From assembly GCA_964397045.1 (NCBI GenBank), contig CAYNHF010000016.1, positions 160,396 through 224,395 on the forward strand: DNA of 64,000 nucleotides, written 5' to 3'. Shown here piece by piece: positions 60,106 to 64,000 of the stretch. How positions within the stretch are numbered: the first letter of the stretch is position 1; each line of letters begins with the position of its first letter. Made by a program: the position numbers and the translations under genes. This DNA comes from CAYNHF01 sp964397045. Its GTDB lineage: Bacteria; Actinomycetota; Acidimicrobiia; Spongiisociales; UBA5794. Under the pieces are notes generated by a model. It worked only from the letters and a program-made list of their open reading frames with translations. It was not told where the DNA came from and made no database searches.

Positions 60106-61290
60106 CTAGTCCGCCTGGTTGATCTCCAACGCCAGCACGATGAACTGAGTGAACTGTCCTGCGCTGAAGTTGTTGTCACTGACGATAACGAGGGTTGCCC
60201 GCCCGTCTGGAAGCGTCGGCCCGAACGTCATCCCCTCGATGTTGTCGATCGGAAGGCCGAGATCGTCGAACGCAAAGACCTCTCGTTGCGACACCGGCGT
60301 GAACGCGATGGGTGATCCACCGGCGTAGAGAGCGTCGACGCCCAACATGTCGGTCGCACCTCGGGTCGAGACCTCATTGATCACGACCACGTTCCCAGTG
60401 CCGCCGCCGCGGGTTCCTCCGACCGAGAAGGATCGCTCCATCACCAAGCTGGTCCCGACGTCGTCGATCGGCAGCACTTCGACGATCCCGTTCACCCCGA
60501 AGATCGATGATGGCTCCGCCCAGGGCGCCACCTCATACACGTACTCAGCGTTCGGCGTGCGCTTTCTCAGGTCGTACTCGAGGATGCGAGCCAGGCTGCT
60601 GTTGGTGAAGGTGGAGGCAGGCCCGTCCTGGAATAATGCTCCTTCCCCAGCCGTCATCAGCGTTCGCCCGTTCGGGGTGGGATTCAGACTCTCGAACGAT
60701 AGGTTGAATCGAACTCCCCAGTCGATGCCGTTCGGGATGTACTTGTCTGGGATCGGAAGCGCCCCAGTCACTCTTCCGTTGTGGTTGTACCGCCTGATGA
60801 TCGGATCGATGATCGGATCGGCGAAGATGTTCCCCTCAGAGGACATGAAGAAGAAGCCCTCGCGGCCGAGTGTGAACCCTTCTGGGTCGAGCCCACCGGG
60901 CGGGAAAGGTGCCTTGTGGATTTCGAACAACTGGGTGACGCCAACGAAATCGACATCCCCCGCATCCAGTGTTCCGTCTGCCAGGTCGATGGCAACGCTG
61001 TAGTACCGAACGGGGTCCCCGGTACCGCGGTTGCCCTGATCGTCGGAGAGCGTGTGATAGACCTTGCGGGCGGGGTCGAAAGTGATGCTCGACAGGCCAC
61101 CGATCTCAGTTCCCTGGTAGAGGGTTCCGGTCGGCACGATGACTTCGCCGAGAAACTCCACCTCGCCGACGGTCCGGGCGCCTCCTCCGTCTCCCGCAGT
61201 TGTCGCAACAACGGGCGCCAGCAGCAACAGTGCCAACGCCAGAGTCGCGATCAGTCCCAACCTCGTACGCAACCTAGCGAACATGGTCAC
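60106..61290 (-). CDS. secreted phytase-like esterase-domain protein
   Basis: 394 residues. A signal peptide (TRLGLIATLALALLLLAPVVATTAG) is followed by a beta-propeller typical of the phytase-like family (Pfam PF13449): GGLSSITFDPARKVYHTLSDD, FEIHKAPFPPGGLDPEGFTL and DNIEGMTFGPTLPDGRATLVIVSDNNF. These proteins are often annotated as esterase-like or phytase-like without proof; the acidic residues of the propeller fit metal or phosphoester binding. It is divergent from the small protein gene at 61559. Confidence 0.8.
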   Translation of the reverse strand: MTMFARLRTRLGLIATLALALLLLAPVVATTAGDGGGARTVGEVEFLGEVIVPTGTLYQGTEIGGLSSITFDPARKVYHTLSDDQGNRGTGDPVRYYSVAIDLADGTLDAGDVDFVGVTQLFEIHKAPFPPGGLDPEGFTLGREGFFFMSSEGNIFADPIIDPIIRRYNHNGRVTGALPIPDKYIPNGIDWGVRFNLSFESLNPTPNGRTLMTAGEGALFQDGPASTFTNSSLARILEYDLRKRTPNAEYVYEVAPWAEPSSIFGVNGIVEVLPIDDVGTSLVMERSFSVGGTRGGGTGNVVVINEVSTRGATDMLGVDALYAGGSPIAFTPVSQREVFAFDDLGLPIDNIEGMTFGPTLPDGRATLVIVSDNNFSAGQFTQFIVLALEINQAD

Positions 61291-61558
61291 CCTCCCCTGC
61301 TCCGTGTCGTCGAGCCGAGACTACTCCGCCATCTGGGACCGCCGGAATCGTCGGGCGTGGATTCTGGGAGATCGCAAGGCGACGAGGAGGTACATAGGAT
61401 CGGGTTGACGAGCTGGGACCGCGGGTGACGCAGGAAGCGCTCCGACGTGTGGCTCCTGGTCGCGCCTCATGGAACGTTCCGGACGGCCGCATACCCGGAT
61501 CCAGGTGTTTAGGTTTGGTGACAAGCTCCAGCGGAGCAAAGCCACTGAGGGGAACCGA

Positions 61559-61831
61559 ATGTACGTACTCGCCATCACCCCTTCCGTAGCCGACTACGAC
61601 AAGTGGAAGACTGGCTACGACGCGATGCCTCCAACCGTCGCCGGCGCCAAGTTCGCACGCGTCAACCGCAACGTCGATGATTCCAACAGAGTCGCAGTAG
61701 TTTCGGGGTTTGAGTCCCTCGAGACCCTCAACGCCTTCGTCGGCGACGCCAGACTGAAGGACGCGATGCAAGAGGCCGGCGTGATCGGCGAACCCCGCAT
61801 CGAGATCTTCGAAGAGGTCGAGGTCATCTAG
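61559..61831 (+). CDS. small alpha/beta-barrel-like protein, 90 aa
   Basis: 90 residues from ATG 61559, with GAGGGG before it. MYVLAITPSVADYDKWKTGYDA begins a ferredoxin-like dimeric alpha-beta barrel, as in EthD/ABM- or cyclase-like small proteins (compare VAVVSGFESLETLNAFV and GEPRIEIFEEVEVI). Such folds act as small enzymes or binding proteins; here no catalytic residue can be named. A terminator hairpin follows 19 bases after the stop. Confidence 0.65.
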   Translation: MYVLAITPSVADYDKWKTGYDAMPPTVAGAKFARVNRNVDDSNRVAVVSGFESLETLNAFVGDARLKDAMQEAGVIGEPRIEIFEEVEVI

Positions 61832-61850
61832 CCTCACTCTCGACCACTCG

Positions 61851-61875
61851 GATGACCCGCTACGTGCGGGTCATC
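61851..61875 (+). terminator. terminator after the 90-aa gene
   Basis: gatgacccgc and gcgggtcatc form perfect 10-base arms around tacgt, 19 bases after the stop. CTCGCG follows with no T-run. Confidence 0.6.
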
Positions 61876-61952
61876 TCGCGTCGAGTCCCCCATCGAGCAG
61901 TGGGTTCGTGCCCGTCTGCCCAGACCGACACACACATGAGGCCGCACTCGAA

Positions 61953-61985
61953 GAAGCGAGGCCGGGACATACTCGGCCTCGCTTC
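61953..61985. repeat. 12-bp inverted repeat
   Basis: gaagcgaggccg (61953-61964) is mirrored by cggcctcgcttc (61974-61985) over a 9-base loop. It lies in the 320-base gap after the 90-aa gene and before the IS110 remnant; it could be a second terminator or the end of a mobile element. Confidence 0.5.
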
Positions 61986-62019
61986 TCCGTCGTAGGGTCT
62001 TGTCCGGAATGCCGCCCGG

Positions 62020-62148
62020 GCCATTGCGTGACTTGGGGATCACCGCAGCTGACCCCGACAACGCTGCCCTCGCCGCTGACACCGCATCGGTCGGGTCCGA
62101 CTTACCGACCTTGCGACGAGCCTGCCGGTTAGGTCGATCCACCTCCAC
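62020..62148 (-). mobile_element. IS110-family transposase fragment
   Basis: On the minus strand, VEVDRPNRQARRKVGKSDPTDA and VSAARAALSG match the middle of IS110-type DEDD transposases (the conserved E-x-N/D-R-P-x-R and GKSDxxDA motif). The similarity is lost on the left near 62020, and the right end is cut exactly at the tip of the IS3-family element (62149). A full transposase has about 400 residues, so it is a short remnant. Confidence 0.65.
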
Positions 62149-62163
62149 TGAACCCGTCCGGGT

Positions 62164-63093
62164 CTATCGGAGACTCGTTGGTTTGAGTCCGGTCTCGTCG
62201 ACTGGACTGGTTTGACGGTAGTGGTTGGCTTCGTATTCGGCTGGTGGGATGTCTCCGATGGGTCCGAAGAGTCGGGTGGTGTTGAACCAGTCGACCCATT
62301 CGAGGGTGGCGAACTCGACATCGTCGAGGTGCTTCCACGGTCCTTGCTGACGGATGACCTCGGTCTTGAACAATCCGATCACTGATTCGGCGAGGGCGTT
62401 GTCGTAGGAGTCACCGACCGACCCGACGGAGGGTTCGATGCCGGCTTCGGCGAGTCGTTCGGTGTAGCGAATCGACAGATACTGGACCCCGGCATCAGAA
62501 TGATGAACCAGACCCTCTGGGTTGGTGTCGAGGCGGTCCCAGATGGCTTGTTCCAAAGCGTCGAGGGCCAGATCGGTGCGCAGCGACGTCGAGGCTCGCC
62601 ACCCCACGATCCGGCGGCTGTAGGCGTCGATGACGAACGCCACATAGCTAAACCCCCGCCACGTCGCCACATACGTCAGATCCGAGACCCACAGCTCGTT
62701 GGGCCCGGTCGCGGTGAAGTCCCGCTCTACCAGGTCCTGCGGCCGGCGCTGGGAGAGGTCGCCGGTGGTGGTCACCTTGAAGGCTCGGCCCCTGGTGACG
62801 CCCCGGAGACCCATCTGGCGCATCAAACGGCGCACCGTGCACTTCGCTACGACAACGCCTTCCCGATTCAACTGGCGCCACACCTTGTGCACCCCATAGA
62901 CCCGGTAGTTGTTATCGAAGACCCGCCTGATCTCAACACGCAGCTCCTCGTCACGTCGGACCCGAGCCGACCTCCGGTCAGGTTCACGTTGCTGGCGTTT
63001 CGTTTCGTAATACGTCGATGGGGCGATCGGCACCACTCGGCAGATCGGCTCGACCCCGTAAACGTCTCTGTGGTCGTCGATGAACGCCGTCAT
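62164..63093 (-). CDS. IS3-family transposase OrfB (DDE integrase domain)
   Basis: 309 residues. N-terminal HTH_21-like region (YRVYGVHKVWRQLNREGVVV) and an rve integrase core with the catalytic acidic triad: D in NELWVSDLTYVAT, D in GLVHHSDAGVQYLS, and E in YDNALAESVIGLFKTE. The gene is intact, so the element may still move. Its ATG overlaps the orfA stop (ATGA), so OrfB would be made by coupling; a classic -1 frameshift site would give the OrfAB fusion, and none was identified by eye. Confidence 0.88.
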   Translation of the reverse strand: MTAFIDDHRDVYGVEPICRVVPIAPSTYYETKRQQREPDRRSARVRRDEELRVEIRRVFDNNYRVYGVHKVWRQLNREGVVVAKCTVRRLMRQMGLRGVTRGRAFKVTTTGDLSQRRPQDLVERDFTATGPNELWVSDLTYVATWRGFSYVAFVIDAYSRRIVGWRASTSLRTDLALDALEQAIWDRLDTNPEGLVHHSDAGVQYLSIRYTERLAEAGIEPSVGSVGDSYDNALAESVIGLFKTEVIRQQGPWKHLDDVEFATLEWVDWFNTTRLFGPIGDIPPAEYEANHYRQTSPVDETGLKPTSLR

Positions 63094-63413
63094 CGTTTCG
63101 GTCGGCGGTCGAGCTCCGCCTCAGCAAAATACGCTGACGCCTTACGCAGAATCTCGTTCGCCCGCCGCAGCTCCTTGACCTCACGCTCAAGATCTTTGAG
63201 CCGCTCCCGCTCGTCGCTCGTCAACCCCAGCCGCCGGCCCGCATCCCGTTCCGCTTGGCGCACCCAGTTCCGCAACGTCTCAGACGAACACCCAATCTTG
63301 TCCGCGATCGAACGGATCGCCGCCCACTGCGAGTCGTACTCGTCTTCGTGATCCAACACCAACCGAACGGCCCGCTCCCGAACCTCCGGTGCATATCTGC
63401 TTGGTCTCGACAC
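63090..63413 (-). CDS. IS3-family transposase OrfA
   Basis: 107-residue DNA-binding subunit: a helix-turn-helix (RYAPEVRERAVRLVLDHE, IGCSSETLRNWVRQAERD) then a leucine-zipper-like coiled coil (LKDLEREVKELRRANEILRKASAYFA), the standard IS3 OrfA plan. It binds the terminal inverted repeats. First gene of the element, starting 50 bases inside the right repeat. Confidence 0.9.
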   Translation of the reverse strand: MSRPSRYAPEVRERAVRLVLDHEDEYDSQWAAIRSIADKIGCSSETLRNWVRQAERDAGRRLGLTSDERERLKDLEREVKELRRANEILRKASAYFAEAELDRRPKR

Positions 63414-63463
63414 GACCCCATCCTCTCAAGGAATGGAGCCTCCGGTAAAACCGGACGGGTTCA

Positions 63464-63690
63464 CAACGTCTCACCGCCGCTACCCCACGAGAGATCTCCT
63501 CCCGCTCCACCAGCGACAAGTGCCGCTCCGGTCTCCGCCTCGGAGCCGGTTGGACCCCGCCAGCATCCTCAAACAGCCTCCGGATCGACGACCCGTTCCT
63601 CCCCAACCGTGCAATCGACCGGGTCAGCTCACCCGCTTTCCGTCGCTCCCACACTTCGGCAATCTCCGCCTCCGTGAACCTTCTCGACAC
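63464..63690 (-). mobile_element. IS30-family transposase, N-terminal fragment
   Basis: From GTG 63690 the minus strand encodes MSRRFTEAEIAEVWERRKAG, then SIRRLFEDAGGVQPAPRRRP and HLSLVEREEISRG, an IS30 transposase N-terminus with its first helix-turn-helix. The reading is broken off at 63464 by the IS3 element; the matching C-terminal part is not present on its other side. The sequence near 63725-63740 may contain its outer inverted repeat. Confidence 0.7.
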
Positions 63691-64000
63691 CACACACCTC
63701 CACAACGAGATCCCAACACCCATCGAAGTGTTGCGTTCACGCCTTGAGGCAGCAGCACATATGCGCTACCAATCGGCCGGAGTGTGATCGGCGGCTCGCT
63801 GCGCTCGCCGAACCCTCAGCCCACCCGAGAGGACTCAATCTCCAGCGGACTCCAACCCACCCACCGTTCTCGCTCCGCTCGGACCCCACGCCCACCCACC
63901 ATCCCGCTGCTCCGCTGGTTCCGGCGAGCCGGTCGAGGAGGCGGAGCCGGTCGGTGAGCGGGGTGCAGGTCACGCCAGCGACGGTACCCAGCTGACATGA
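63691..64000. other. window edge, no gene supported
   Basis: About 310 bases beyond the IS30 fragment. The open frames here are short and GC-rich (many repeats of ctcgctccg- and cggtcg-like words) and show no family features. The sequence between 63960 and 64000 is cut by the window end. Confidence 0.4.

Larger units (their letters stand above)
62149..63463 (-). mobile_element. IS3-family insertion sequence with terminal inverted repeats
   Basis: A complete 1,315-bp element. The left tip begins tgaacccgtccggg and the right tip (minus strand) tgaacccgtccggt; about 24 of the first 28 bases agree, extending through TCGGAG-like sequence. It carries orfA and orfB, overlapping by four bases. No matching target duplication is seen: left flank ccac, right flank caac. 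It has broken an IS30 transposase gene on its right and meets an IS110 fragment on its left. Confidence 0.8.

Noticed and set aside
1..64000. CRISPR array
   Set aside because: No regularly spaced direct repeats were found by eye; the repeats seen are palindromes or IS tips.

Overview
The window is 64 kb of high-GC DNA, mostly the dense housekeeping part of a chromosome. It suggests a member of the Actinomycetota, probably a deep-branching lineage such as Acidimicrobiia; this is inference from gene content, not a placement. The pointers are a BldD-type regulator with an intact cyclic-di-GMP signature, a PaaABCDE phenylacetyl-CoA oxygenase operon, CWB2 cell-wall-binding repeats, a dimeric glycyl-tRNA synthetase, frequent GTG starts and many 4-base stop/start overlaps. 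No plasmid, phage or CRISPR signature was seen.

Layout. 1-9.3 kb: an SDR cut by the window edge, an MFS transporter, an orphan protein, a Rieske/glutamate-synthase fusion, a thioesterase and GNAT pair, trmL, an OsmC protein, a zincin and the tatB-tatC-tatA set. 9.4-13.3 kb: a SulP remnant, an ArsR regulator, a small His-rich exported protein, an M16 peptidase, tRNA-Asn and a YtxH-like protein. 13.4-19.2 kb: dnaG-rpoD, an Lrp regulator facing a 29-codon mini-gene across a 25-bp palindrome, a HAD phosphatase and glyS. 19.2-29.5 kb: a three-domain multicopper oxidase, recO-uppS, a pterin dehydratase, the overlapping phoH-pgpH-ybeY-corC-era operon and bldD. 29.7-38.4 kb: lepA-hemW-hrcA-dnaJ-rsmE reading left, rpsT-greA and a kinase-like gene reading right, and holA. 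38.5-45.7 kb: comEC-comEA, a CPBP protease with an HExxH partner, leuS and a 55-codon membrane protein. 45.8-49.8 kb: a nucleotidyltransferase-like gene, an overlapping cluster of a 43-codon ORF, pyrophosphatase and two-subunit aconitase X, and a lipoprotein. 49.9-55.6 kb: paaABCDE with a TetR regulator and an SDR/DUF2867 protein. 55.7-61.8 kb: surface and secreted proteins plus broken genes (antiporter remnant, frameshifted methyltransferase). 62-64 kb: an IS3-family element between an IS110 fragment and an IS30 N-terminal fragment.

How the genes work together. Most are core machinery: replication (dnaG, holA), transcription (rpoD, greA), translation (glyS, leuS, lepA, rpsT, ybeY, era, trmL, rsmE), folding and export (dnaJ, hrcA, tatABC), envelope (uppS) and DNA uptake (comEC, comEA). 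The paa genes form one transcription unit that activates phenylacetyl-CoA by epoxidation, probably controlled by its own TetR protein through a palindrome in front of paaA. The less explained signals are the Lrp/mini-gene locus, a pair of 48-bp palindromic repeats with a compensatory base change, the pyrophosphatase/aconitase X cluster, the Rieske fusion, and a GNAT gene whose conserved N-terminus lies directly behind the in-frame stop of the thioesterase.
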